From positions 62,001 to 126,000 of the forward strand of contig JALBYF010000016.1 in NCBI GenBank assembly GCA_023212725.1: a stretch of 64,000 bases of DNA, in the 5' to 3' direction. Position numbers and translations under genes: made by a program. Source of the stretch: Tranzscheliella williamsii (lineage: Eukaryota > Basidiomycota > Ustilaginomycetes > Ustilaginales > Ustilaginaceae). Below the pieces are notes generated by a model, which worked only from the letters and a program-made list of their open reading frames with translations, was not told the origin of the DNA and searched no databases. Below, piece by piece: positions 48,375-57,558 of this stretch (the first letter of the stretch is position 1; the number at the start of each line of letters is the position of its first letter).

Positions 48375-49970
48375 ATGCCCCCATCGAAGACGGATGGCAA
48401 CGGCTCTGTCAGCCCATCGAATTTCTCCGAGGATACCGACTTGACCTCTCCCGCCAATCTGCGCAAGCTCGTGCTCAACTATCTTATACACCATTGCTAC
48501 ACCGAGACCGCCGTTGCCTTTGCCAAGGACGGCGTCACATCCGACCTCTTCAACGTAACTTTAGCAGACTCTTCCGTGCCTGCAGCTGGCCCGTCCAGCT
48601 CGCTATCACAATCTAGCTCCAATGGCACTCCGTCCCGACGGTCGGAACGCGCTGCCGATACTTTCATTCCGCTTGGCTCAGATAACGGAAGCGCAAGGCA
48701 GCCGCATCCGCTTTCCGCCCCTCCCCTGTCCCGTGATGACTCTAGCATGGAGGTTGAGGTCGATAGTCTCCTCCCCACAACATCCGAACATCGTTCCGCA
48801 GCCGGCTATGATACCTCCCTAAACGGACGAGCGGACGCCTCTCAGTCCAGCGGCCCTAGTAGCCGTCCCTCCAATGGGTTTTCCCACCATCACAATGGCG
48901 GTAGCAGCATTGTCGTCGATAATCTTGACGATAACCAAGAGCTGAACAATGCACGAGCAGACGCCGATCTCAATGGTGATGATGAGGATGACGAAGATGA
49001 CGAGGATGACGACGAGGCTGAGGCGCAAGAGGCGGAAATGATGGATATCAGCCCTGACCTGTCAGCAGCCGACCTTCGAGCCGTGCATGCTAGGAAGCAG
49101 ATCAGAGAATACATTATTGCGGGTAACATTCGACAAGCCATGGATCTCTGCAATGCCCACTTCCCTACCGTCTTGAATGCTGGAGCTTCAACGAGCGGCA
49201 AATATGAATCAAGCAAGAAGTCTGCTGATCCGACAACCAATCGAGTGTTGCCGGCCAATCCCACCTCCTTGGAGCCTGAACATCTCTTGCTGAACCTGCA
49301 GATTCAAGTCTTTATCGAGGCTATACGTTCCGCCTCGTCGTCGCATCTCAATGCAGTCAACCTGCCCACCTCGCCGCAGATTAGCTCGTCCAGCCATCTG
49401 CCTTCTCTGGCCGCCACCACCCCTGGCATCGCAGCTGCGGCCCTTTCACGCTCAGCCTCTCCCGCTCCCTCATCCGTCTCTTCCGCCGGGTCCGGCACCT
49501 CCACCACCGGCGGTAACGCGGCGCTGAATCCGGCGTTGCACTCGGCGCTCGCCTATGCGCAGGGCCTCTACACCAGTGCACAGAAGCTGCCGAGCTATTG
49601 GAGAGCCATGTATCTCAAAGAACTCGAACAAGTCACTGCGCTACTGGCCTACACCGATGTCGAGCATTCTCCTGTCCGGCGATTTCTACACCGTTCCCGC
49701 AAGGTCGCACTGGCCGAACAGGTCAACTCGGCGATTCTGTACCGGATGGGCAAGCCCAGCCAGCCGCTGATCGAGGGTGCCGTCCGCCAGACCAGTTTTC
49801 TCTGGACACATCTGAGCCAAGAAAAGGTGCATATCCCCGCCGAGCATCCCATCTTTTCGCTTGTCAGCCCCGCCAGCGGCTCTGGCTTCGACGAGTCAGC
49901 CAGCAAGAAGCATACCAACAGCAAGACCCTCCCCGCCTGGGACTTCCGCTCCTTCCTCACCGAGCGGTAA
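48375..49970 (+). CDS. LisH-CTLH-CRA protein, RanBPM/Gid1-Gid8-like (no SPRY)
   Basis: Single exon, 531 residues. The frame extends upstream only to a TTG, so the ATG at 48375 is chosen. LisH lies at ~28-55 (NLRKLVLNYLIHHCYTETA). After a ~170-residue Ser-rich then acidic linker (runs of Asp/Glu at ~200-218), CTLH follows at ~230-320 (RKQIREYIIAGNIRQAMDLC, LLLNLQIQVFIEAI). The CRA region at ~390-500 has AYAQGLYTSAQ, LLAYTDVEHSPV and VNSAILYRMGKPSQP. Such proteins are core subunits of the GID/CTLH ubiquitin ligase that degrades gluconeogenic enzymes in yeast. The C-terminal CRA wording is closer to RanBPM/Vid30 than to Gid8, yet the SPRY domain typical of RanBPM is missing and the length far exceeds Gid8. 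Confidence 0.82.
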   Translation: MPPSKTDGNGSVSPSNFSEDTDLTSPANLRKLVLNYLIHHCYTETAVAFAKDGVTSDLFNVTLADSSVPAAGPSSSLSQSSSNGTPSRRSERAADTFIPLGSDNGSARQPHPLSAPPLSRDDSSMEVEVDSLLPTTSEHRSAAGYDTSLNGRADASQSSGPSSRPSNGFSHHHNGGSSIVVDNLDDNQELNNARADADLNGDDEDDEDDEDDDEAEAQEAEMMDISPDLSAADLRAVHARKQIREYIIAGNIRQAMDLCNAHFPTVLNAGASTSGKYESSKKSADPTTNRVLPANPTSLEPEHLLLNLQIQVFIEAIRSASSSHLNAVNLPTSPQISSSSHLPSLAATTPGIAAAALSRSASPAPSSVSSAGSGTSTTGGNAALNPALHSALAYAQGLYTSAQKLPSYWRAMYLKELEQVTALLAYTDVEHSPVRRFLHRSRKVALAEQVNSAILYRMGKPSQPLIEGAVRQTSFLWTHLSQEKVHIPAEHPIFSLVSPASGSGFDESASKKHTNSKTLPAWDFRSFLTER

Positions 49971-50242
49971 ACGCGGTGCTCTCCTTTGTCTACACGCTAG
50001 CACGAATTGTAGCCGCCTGGCGCTAGCCACACTGCGTTTTTACTCACCCTGCACATGCCTCACTGATCATATGTACCGATTTTTTAGAATTCCAGTACGG
50101 AGGCATCCACTTTCTCTGGTAGTCGTGAGGCAGAGGCAGCGGCCGGGCCGTCAAAATTCAGAAAGCTCCAACTGCTTATAGGATTACTGCTCCACTGATG
50201 GGAGCAGGAGGGTTAGCTAGCGGAGGGGAGGGGGGAGGGGGT

Positions 50243-52009
50243 CTAGTCGCGCATGTCTGCGGCGGGGTCGTCGTCGTCGTCATCGTTATCGTCGTCCTGG
50301 ACGCGGATGATGCCGTCGCCACGGGCTGGTTCGGTGCCGTCGAGCTGGACGCGGGCGGGGCCTGTGAGGGAGCGGAGGCGGTCTGCGTACGTTTTGCGGA
50401 CAGAGGCATTGGAGAGGGCGTTGAAGACCTGGAGGTGGCCTGCGGAGCCGGCGGCAGCGAGGGCGAGAGGGTCGTCGGGGCTGAACTGGGCAGCGAAGAT
50501 CTTGCCGATTCCGAGGTCGCGGCTGAGGGCGAGGCTGATGGTGCGGGGGGAGATGTCGGTGGGGTCGGCCAGGTTCCACAGTTTCACTGTCCGGTCCGAC
50601 GAGCCTGTCAGGAGGCAGTTGGGGATGTGGGGCGAGACGTCTACCGCGGTGCACGCCGCATCGTGCGCCTGCAGCGTCCAGACCGCACCGCCGATGGCGC
50701 GCACGTCAAACGCCTGCACCACGCCATCCTCCATCGACACGACAAACTCGCCCTCCTTCCACCCGTTCCACACCACGCTCTCCACATCCGCCCCGACCCG
50801 CGCCACCGCTGCCGCCTCTGGCGTCCGCGTGTCAAACACCCGGATCGTCTTGTCGTACGACCCGGTCAGCAGCACCGCCGCGCTCGCCGCCCCCGCCCCC
50901 GAGCCCCCCACCGCCTTGCACTGCCACGCCACCGACTGCACCTTGTCCGTGTGTCCGCCAAACGAGCGGAACGCCGCCGATGTCTCGCCCGAGTGCGGCC
51001 GCGAAAGATCCCACAGCTTCACCGTCGTATCCGCCGACGCGCTCGCGAGCAGGTTGCGCGCCACCGGGTTCCACGACAGCGACAGCACCGCATCCACGTG
51101 GTATTCGTTGTTGGCGACGCGCGCCTTGGTCTGCTTGCGCTTCTTCTTGCCCGTGCCCAGCGGCTGGTTCAGCTGGTCCGTGGCGCCCTTCCGCCCGAGA
51201 ATGGCGTCCGGGTACATGCCGTCGACAACATCCATGCTCCAGATCTCGATCTCCGGATCCATGGTGCCAACCGCGAGAAAGTTGCCGAGCTGGCCGGCAG
51301 GACGATCCGATGAGTTCTGGTCGGCGTCGAAAGCGGCCGGGGTATAGTCGAGCCACTCGAGGCAGAGCGGGAAAGAGGGCAGCATAAGGTCGTGATGCAC
51401 GTACAGATTCGAGTCCTCGGCGGCATAGACATACGCCTCCAGCTGGGAGACGTCGTCCTCGGTCTTGGCAGCGATGATGAGATTGTCGCTCGCATACACT
51501 TCGAGCTCTTCGCGCTCGTCCTCGTCGTCGGCCTCGGCGCTGTCCTGCACGGTGATGTACGGGTCGTCCTCGTTGCTCTGGTAGACAGCCAGGCCACGGA
51601 TGTTGCTGAACGCGCCAGCGGTAGCCTCGGCCTTGGATGCCTCCTCTTCGTCGTATTCGTCCAGGTTGTACCGGGACAGGTCATCTGGGTCTTCGCCGGC
51701 GGCATTGGCGGCCACCTCGGTGGGCGCATCGGTCTCCATAGCTTCGTCGCCGCCCGCGCCAGCTTCGGCAGCGGCGGTCTCATCCTCCTCCTCTTCCCAC
51801 TCTTCATCGTCGTCACCTTCGGCGGCAGGAGCAAAGGGGTCCTTGCCGCGCGCGATATCGCGCTGAGCGCGCTCTAGCTGAGCCTTGGCATCCTCGAACT
51901 GGACGTTGGCCATCTTGGAGACTCGCTCCATCTCGCCATCGTCGAGCACATATTTCTTGGGATGCTGTGCGCTCTTGCCGCGCGGGATCCAGTGAAGAGC
52001 GCTGATCAT
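50243..52009 (-). CDS. PWP1: Periodic tryptophan protein 1 (WD40, 60S ribosome biogenesis)
   Basis: Single exon, 588 residues, ATG at 52009. The N-terminus MISALHWIPRGKSAQHP is the Pwp1 signature. An acidic low-complexity region (~65-150, including EEWEEEED) precedes a DDPYITVQDSAEADDEDERE block. WD40 repeats occupy ~200-560, with recognisable GH/WD-type units such as VDAVLSLSWNPVARNLLASASADTTVKLWDLS, TDKVQSVAWQC and GSSDRTVKLWNLADP. Pwp1 is a nucleolar factor needed for 25S/5.8S rRNA processing. It is divergently transcribed with RPF2, another 60S assembly factor, from a 434-bp shared region. It ends in an acidic DDDNDDDDDD tail. Confidence 0.94.
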   Translation of the reverse strand: MISALHWIPRGKSAQHPKKYVLDDGEMERVSKMANVQFEDAKAQLERAQRDIARGKDPFAPAAEGDDDEEWEEEEDETAAAEAGAGGDEAMETDAPTEVAANAAGEDPDDLSRYNLDEYDEEEASKAEATAGAFSNIRGLAVYQSNEDDPYITVQDSAEADDEDEREELEVYASDNLIIAAKTEDDVSQLEAYVYAAEDSNLYVHHDLMLPSFPLCLEWLDYTPAAFDADQNSSDRPAGQLGNFLAVGTMDPEIEIWSMDVVDGMYPDAILGRKGATDQLNQPLGTGKKKRKQTKARVANNEYHVDAVLSLSWNPVARNLLASASADTTVKLWDLSRPHSGETSAAFRSFGGHTDKVQSVAWQCKAVGGSGAGAASAAVLLTGSYDKTIRVFDTRTPEAAAVARVGADVESVVWNGWKEGEFVVSMEDGVVQAFDVRAIGGAVWTLQAHDAACTAVDVSPHIPNCLLTGSSDRTVKLWNLADPTDISPRTISLALSRDLGIGKIFAAQFSPDDPLALAAAGSAGHLQVFNALSNASVRKTYADRLRSLTGPARVQLDGTEPARGDGIIRVQDDDNDDDDDDPAADMRD

Positions 52010-52443
52010 GATGCCGCGCCGTGTAGTGACAGAATGAAGAGCAGAAGCCGTAGAAGCTGTTCAACACCTCCGCCTTTCTAGCAGTTAGAGGTAAGTGGAG
52101 CTTTTTCTCGCTTTTCTTCTTCAAAAAAATCCGCCGCGGCCAGAAAGGCAAAACAAGCATGAGTGAGTGTGAATTCTGGCTTACTTAATCCGATTTTTCG
52201 CAGCCACGGGTCCTGCAGAAGCCGAACACAGCGAGCCTTTTTTGGAAATTTTCAGACGAGCGTTGGCTGGAAGCGCAGTCCTTCTATGTTGTGGGCGGTA
52301 CAGAATGGCTAGACCACTGCCACCAACTGATCAGCAAGGCGTCTACCCTTCTCCTGCCTTTTGCTACGTTATCCACGGAGGCTGCTGTCGAGTAGATATC
52401 ACAGTAGGACTGCACGAAGACCAGCATCAGTAGGTTCGGCAGC
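52010..52443. promoter_or_regulatory. Shared divergent promoter of PWP1 and RPF2
   Basis: 434 bases between two ribosome-biogenesis start codons. It holds A/T runs (TCAAAAAAAT near 52120, CGATTTTTCG near 52191, TTTTTTGGAAATTTTC at ~52238-52253). The last is similar to, but not identical with, the RRPE-type AAAAATTTT element of yeast ribosome-biogenesis promoters. An AGAGGTAAGTGG donor-like site (52091) followed by TTTTTCGCAG (to 52203) could be a leader intron of RPF2. Confidence 0.5.
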
Positions 52444-53748
52444 ATGATCCGCGTAGCCAAGCCCAAGAATGCGCGGTCCAAGCGCGCGCTTGACAAACGC
52501 CAGCCTCGAGACTACGAGGCGGCCAAGACGGCCCTCTTTGTCAAGGGCGCCCACACGTCGGCGAAGCTCAACATTGCACTCACCGAGCTCAATCTGCTGA
52601 AAAAGCCCGACGGCATCGCATTCAACAAGAAGAACGAGGCGCTGCCCTTCGAGGACACCTCGTCGTTTGAGTTCTGGAGTGCCAAGAATGACGCCTCGCT
52701 GTTCATGTTTGCCAACTCGCAGAAGAAGCGTCCGGACAACCTCACCTGGATTCGCATGTTCGACGGCCAGGTGCTCGACATGGTTGAGATGGCTGTCGTC
52801 GAGGCCAGGTCGATGAAGGAGTTCAAGGGCACCAAGCCCGGCGTTGGCATGCGTCCGCTCTTCCACTTCTCCGGGCCTCAGTTCACCACCCCCACCGACC
52901 CCAGCACCAGCATGCTCGCCGGCGCTGAGCCCACCGAGCATGACCCCACCGGCGCCTACCAGCAGTTCAAGAGCTTTTTGCTTGATTTCTTCCGTGGCGA
53001 GGAGCTCAAGTCCAATCAGATCGCCCTGTCTGGGCTCCAGCACGTCATCTCCGTCACCGCTGCGCCGCGGCCGGACGAGAAGGCGAACGGCGCCACGCAG
53101 CAAAACGGCGGCGGCGACGATGCGCTCGCCGACCTGTACAAGGCGGCGGGCCTGTCGGCCAACGGCGCCATGATGACCTCGTCCACCTCGACCACCGTCA
53201 ATTCGCCCGCGGGCACGCTGATCCACTTCCGCGTCTACGCGGTGCAGATGCTGGCATCCGGCTCGAAAGTGCCCCGTATCGAGCTGCACGAGTCGGGCCC
53301 CAGCTTCGACTTTGCGCTGCGCAGGAGACGCCCGGCGAGCATCGACATGCTCAACCACGCGCTCAGGCGCCCCAAGACCGAGCAGGAGAAGAACCGCCAG
53401 GGCAAGGACGGCAACAAGAAGAACATCCAGACCGACGACATGGGCGACACCCTCGGGCGCATTCACGTCGGCAAGCAGGACCTCGCCGGTCTCCAGACCC
53501 GCAAGATGAAGGGCCTCAAGAAGCACCTCGACCCCACCGCCTCGAGCGACGACGACGACGACGAGGACGAGGATGATGACGAGGTCTACCCGGCCCAGGA
53601 TGGCAGCGACGACGACAGCGAGCTCGAGATGGAGGACATGACCCTGCCGGACAATGGCGACGGTGACGACGATGAAGAAGGCGACGACGACGATGACGAG
53701 CACGAGTCCGAAGAGGAACAGACACCAAGAAAGCGATCACGGTCGTAG
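52444..53748 (+). CDS. RPF2: Ribosome biogenesis factor RPF2 (Brix domain)
   Basis: Single exon, 434 residues, ATG at 52444. The protein opens with basic sequence (KPKNARSKRALDKRQPR) and the Rpf2 signature KTALFVKGAHTSAKLN, then RPDNLTWIRMFDGQVLDMVE, KEFKGTKPGVGMRPLFHFSG and RIELHESGPSFDFALRRRR of the Brix (sigma70-like) fold. Rpf2 binds Rrs1 and brings the 5S RNP into the pre-60S particle. A ~60-residue Gly/Asn/Ser-rich insert (~210-265) interrupts the Brix core, unlike the compact yeast protein. The C-terminal ~70 residues are almost entirely Asp/Glu and then a short Lys/Arg end (PRKRSRS). Its neighbour PWP1 works in the same pathway. Confidence 0.95.
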   Translation: MIRVAKPKNARSKRALDKRQPRDYEAAKTALFVKGAHTSAKLNIALTELNLLKKPDGIAFNKKNEALPFEDTSSFEFWSAKNDASLFMFANSQKKRPDNLTWIRMFDGQVLDMVEMAVVEARSMKEFKGTKPGVGMRPLFHFSGPQFTTPTDPSTSMLAGAEPTEHDPTGAYQQFKSFLLDFFRGEELKSNQIALSGLQHVISVTAAPRPDEKANGATQQNGGGDDALADLYKAAGLSANGAMMTSSTSTTVNSPAGTLIHFRVYAVQMLASGSKVPRIELHESGPSFDFALRRRRPASIDMLNHALRRPKTEQEKNRQGKDGNKKNIQTDDMGDTLGRIHVGKQDLAGLQTRKMKGLKKHLDPTASSDDDDDEDEDDDEVYPAQDGSDDDSELEMEDMTLPDNGDGDDDEEGDDDDDEHESEEEQTPRKRSRS

Positions 53749-53893
53749 AGCCTCTCTCAGCCTTGCTGCATTTCCCTCTCTGTACTTATGACTGCTGCAC
53801 CTGTTCACTTGCATTTCATAGCCGCGACTGTCTTTCTGTTGCCATTTCTTATGCGGCAGCTGCTGTGCGCTGCTGACGTTGAACGAAACGCAT

Positions 53894-55867
53894 TCACTCT
53901 TCCTTGAGCCAGGCTTGGACAAAGTCGACCTGCTGCTGGTGGATGAGCCTGACGCGCTCGGGGGTCTTGGCGGGGTCTTTGACGCCGTTTTCGTCGCAGT
54001 GGTGCCAGCAGTCGGCGATCAGCTTGAACGGCTTGCTGGTGGTGTCTGGCCGCGCGCCGCCGTAGGCGAATTCCTCGCTGTGGACGGTGGCGGGGCGCCA
54101 CGGGTCGAACTGCCCGTCGATAAAGGCGAGCCTGTCCACCTCGAGCGCGAAGCCGCCGAGCCGATTCACCTCATCGATGTTGGGCCGCTCCGGCATGGTT
54201 GCATGCTTGCCGGCGGGGAAGCCCTTTTCGCAAATCTCGTGCGCATACTCGTAGTCCAGCAGCGTCGAGACCAGCTTGGGCCCGCTCGGCACGAAATACT
54301 TGCTTTTGCCATCCGCACTGGTCTTGTACTGCGCCACGGGCGGCGCGGTCATGATGTAGCCCCACGTAGAGCAGTACTGGAACGTCCACGCTCGGTCGGC
54401 CCCGAGCCGCTTCGAGTTGGCGAAACTGTCATAGTCGGTGGAGAAGCACTCGTCAGCAGAAGCGCCCGCCTCGCCGTCCTCACCCTCGGTGCAGGGCTGA
54501 ATGTAGTTGGTACGCATATAGTGGGCGTAGGCATGCACCTCTCGCGGAACGTCCAGACCAGCAGCTTGGAGACGAGCGCTGACGGAGCCCTCTTCGTAAC
54601 CCTTGGCCCCATACGTTGTGAGCGCTTGGCAGAAGGAGCCGAACTCGGTTGAGCTGATGGCTGGATCCCAATTCAGACTCTGAAAAGCGCCGAGGGGGTA
54701 GGTGTTGAGGTTCGCCAGATCGCCCAGATTGCTAAGGCCCTCGAGGCCGAACAGTGAAAGTAGCTGTTCGGTCTTGTTGGCGTCCCGGTGTGGCTGGCTG
54801 CCCCCTGTCAAAGGATCGGGAGCCACGATCTTGTCGATCCCGGCGATGGCTGCCTGGATGGCCTGACTGCAGTTGGCCGGTGCACCCCTCGCGACAGGAT
54901 AGAAGTATTCGGGGAACTCGTCCACTGCGACTACGACTGCGCTGGATGCAATGGCGCCGTGCACGAGATCCGGATAGAGCAGCCGCATATGGGCGGATCT
55001 GGCACCCGGGTAGCTGCCTCCATAGTAGATGACCTTGCGTGGCTCACCATTTTCGGCGCCTGGGATGCTGAGGTCGCGGATGAACTGGGCAGAGTCTTCG
55101 AGTGCCTGTTTGTTGGTCAACCACCGGAGCTGGTCCATGCCCCAGACATCGCCTGGACCGAGGTGTGTGCGGTCGGGTATGGACGCGCCGTAGTATCGGT
55201 GCTCCAAAATGATTCCAACGCCACCGGTGGCTTTCGAAAGAATGTCCAGGATGCCCGTCTCAAGATACGGTATCCTTGCTTTGGCATCTGCCTCTCCACT
55301 GTCCAGGATGAAGATGGGCACCGCCTCACCCTTCTTCCTCTGCGACGCAGGGACATAGTGTCGCGTCGAATAAAAGAAACGCTGGTCAAAACGTGCATCG
55401 GTGGTGTTGTCGAAATGGTCCAACGGCTGGCTGTAATAAGCAGGTTCCGAGAGGTTGTGTGCGGAAGCCGCAGTAGTGGTATCGTCGAGGCTGGCAGAGA
55501 GATCATCGAAATACCTAGCTTCAGACGAACTCGTATCGACTTGCACGGCGAAGCCTCTTTGCCCAACCCCCAACAGCCGATCGAAGAAGGGGGAGGAAGC
55601 GCGGTGTTGGGACGCTGTAGACAAGCGCTGCTGCTGTTTCTCATATCGCCGCTCGAGCAGTTTCTGGAATCCATCCATGCGCCGGGGCGTGGATCGGACC
55701 AGCCGCTCTGGAGAGATATGGAAATCGAGAGACGGATCTAGACGGTCTAGAACGAGTGCCGACGGCAGCTCTGAGCTAGTGTAAGTGGGATAAGCTTTGC
55801 ACCCGGTGAGCGAGGCGACAGCCAAGGCTAGTGCGAAGCATGGCGCTAGAAGTGGTGAAGACTTCAT
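53894..55867 (-). CDS. Serine carboxypeptidase-like peptidase, family S28 (secreted)
   Basis: Single exon, 657 residues. The frame extends to a GTG at 55903, but the ATG at 55867 gives a clean signal peptide (MKSSPLLAPCFALALAVASL, then TGC). The catalytic domain starts with YYSQPLDHFDN, the usual S28 entry, followed by GIILEHRYYGAS. The predicted triad is Ser285 in GGSYPGA, Asp in DGQFDPWRPAT (~590) and His in CWHHCDENG (~620). S28 enzymes (lysosomal Pro-X carboxypeptidase, DPP2; fungal acid prolyl peptidases) cleave after proline at acidic pH, so a secreted or vacuolar acid peptidase is expected. The ~120-residue Arg/Ser-rich segment between the signal peptide and the domain looks like a propeptide. 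Confidence 0.93.
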   Translation of the reverse strand: MKSSPLLAPCFALALAVASLTGCKAYPTYTSSELPSALVLDRLDPSLDFHISPERLVRSTPRRMDGFQKLLERRYEKQQQRLSTASQHRASSPFFDRLLGVGQRGFAVQVDTSSSEARYFDDLSASLDDTTTAASAHNLSEPAYYSQPLDHFDNTTDARFDQRFFYSTRHYVPASQRKKGEAVPIFILDSGEADAKARIPYLETGILDILSKATGGVGIILEHRYYGASIPDRTHLGPGDVWGMDQLRWLTNKQALEDSAQFIRDLSIPGAENGEPRKVIYYGGSYPGARSAHMRLLYPDLVHGAIASSAVVVAVDEFPEYFYPVARGAPANCSQAIQAAIAGIDKIVAPDPLTGGSQPHRDANKTEQLLSLFGLEGLSNLGDLANLNTYPLGAFQSLNWDPAISSTEFGSFCQALTTYGAKGYEEGSVSARLQAAGLDVPREVHAYAHYMRTNYIQPCTEGEDGEAGASADECFSTDYDSFANSKRLGADRAWTFQYCSTWGYIMTAPPVAQYKTSADGKSKYFVPSGPKLVSTLLDYEYAHEICEKGFPAGKHATMPERPNIDEVNRLGGFALEVDRLAFIDGQFDPWRPATVHSEEFAYGGARPDTTSKPFKLIADCWHHCDENGVKDPAKTPERVRLIHQQQVDFVQAWLKEE

Positions 55868-56982
55868 GGCACGTTGATACGCTGATCGCACCTTCCGATA
55901 CACGTCAGCCGGTGAGCAGATGGGAAAGGACGAGCACTTGTAGGCAGCGCCGATGATCTTGAGAGGGCGATTGTAACTAAGGGTCTGTGCCGCTCATCGG
56001 ATGATCCGCGCCGGTGATCCGACTACTGTTGCGATGTGGTCGCTGCGATAGAGGAAAGCAATTGCGTCGCAGTGTCACTTACGCGGCCTCCTCCGTTTGC
56101 CTCGGAAGAGCCGCTTCCGATGGACCTCAATACTACCAATCACAGTAATATGGAAAGTGACCGCGAGCTCAATGCGGAGGCGGGTTGAGGGGACGTGCGT
56201 CGGCCGGTTTGCAATACGGGCGAATTAACTCACCGAACCCTCTATCCTCCACTCATAACTAGCGACAAGTACGCACTCGCCCAGGTCTGGATCAGCAGAG
56301 ACGGGAGTGCTGGCCCATGCCAGATTTTGATCGGTTCTGGCCAGAGCGCCGCCATGATCGCAGAGCGAGCTCGTTCGGATGGGAAGCACGACGTTTCGAC
56401 CGGCGCTACGCACTGCAAGCAGATTCTACCCCTATCGAGCTTTGACCCCACCCTTATCTCGATTTAACAGTATAGAGCCCCTTTGGCGCGCATCATGGAC
56501 GACACGCACACTGACGTGCGCTCGATGGAACGGTAGGCACAGGCTTCAAGGCGAGGATATAACCGTCGTTGCAAGCTTGGTAAGGCAAATGGAATGTATA
56601 CCAATCGTGGAACACAAAGCGACGCGTCCGCTGGGAACTGCACGTCGAGGTAACGCCGAGCTTGGGAGACGGAAAGAAGGGGCCGCGTCGAGCTGCGACA
56701 AGACTGCTGAAAAGGATGGAGATGGTGGCGTAGCAGAAAGAGGAGAGGCGAACAAGATCGTCACACTGCCAGTGCTGCAAGCGTATGGGCGGAAGGAGCA
56801 AACCGACACGAAGGAGGGCCGCCAAAGTGATTGTGACAGCGCGCGACGAGAATGCAAAGATTTCTCTTCTCCCATGTCCGATACACTCAGACCGCAAGAT
56901 GTTAGGCTCTGTAGGTGTGGTTGCTTGTGTGAACGACACGGCGATATGGGAATAACGTGTTCCATCGACGTCGGCGGCAAGT
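55868..56982. other. Intergenic: S28 peptidase promoter and CDC42 3' flank
   Basis: 1.1 kb between two minus-strand genes. Overlapping frames of ~180-210 codons occur on both strands near 56380-57090 but run over the CDC42 end, contain no domain and are judged spurious. Confidence 0.55.
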
Positions 56983-57558
56983 TTAGAGGATGGCGCACTT
57001 GGACTTCTTGCGGATGACAGGGGGTTCCAAGGCGGCGACAATGGCCTCGTCGAAAACGTTTTTCAACCCCTTCTGAGTCAAAGCAGAGCATTCCACGTAC
57101 TTGACAGCCCCAAGCTCTCTCGCCAACCGCTCTCCGGCATCATACGGAACGGGTCGTTGCTTCTGTCGTGCCAACTTCTCAATCACCGCATGGTCATCTC
57201 GCAGATCCACTTGTGTGCCTACAATCAAGCAAGGCACACCAGGGCAGTGATGATGCACCTCGGGGAACCACTTCTCCTTGACGTTCTCGAACGATGCTGG
57301 CGAGGTCACCGAGAAGCAAACAAGGAAGACGTCGGTTTGCGGATATGAGAGTGGTCGCAGTCGGTCATAATCCTCCTGTCCGGCCGTGTCGAACAAACCA
57401 AGAGTGTATGGATCTTCACCGATCATGACAGTGACGGCATAGTTGTCGAATACCGTAGGGACGTACTCCGAAGGAAACTTGTTGGTGGTGTAAGAGATCA
57501 GGAGACACGTCTTACCGACGGCACCGTCTCCTACTACAACGCACTTGATAGTCTGCAT
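56983..57558 (-). CDS. CDC42: Rho-family GTPase Cdc42
   Basis: Single exon, 191 residues, ATG at 57558, the standard Cdc42 length. G1 GDGAVGKT (10-17), switch [13 protein letters not shown]3 DTAGQED with Gln61, G4 TQVD and G5 SALT are all intact. Cdc42 is distinguished from Rac by [19 protein letters not shown] and [16 protein letters not shown]. The C-terminus RKKSKCAIL has a polybasic patch and a CAAX box ending in Leu, predicting geranylgeranylation. Cdc42 controls polarity, cytokinesis and (in smut fungi) dimorphism. The base preceding ATG follows a TTCTACAG acceptor-like run with an ATTGAC branch-like site, so a leader intron may end just before the start codon. Confidence 0.97.
   Translation of the reverse strand: MQTIKCVVVGDGAVGKTCLLISYTTNKFPSEYVPTVFDNYAVTVMIGEDPYTLGLFDTAGQEDYDRLRPLSYPQTDVFLVCFSVTSPASFENVKEKWFPEVHHHCPGVPCLIVGTQVDLRDDHAVIEKLARQKQRPVPYDAGERLARELGAVKYVECSALTQKGLKNVFDEAIVAALEPPVIRKKSKCAIL

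Noticed and set aside
56379..57091. Overlapping 180-210-codon frames on both strands between the S28 peptidase and CDC42
   Set aside because: No domain, no consistent codon bias, and overlap with the CDC42 3' end.
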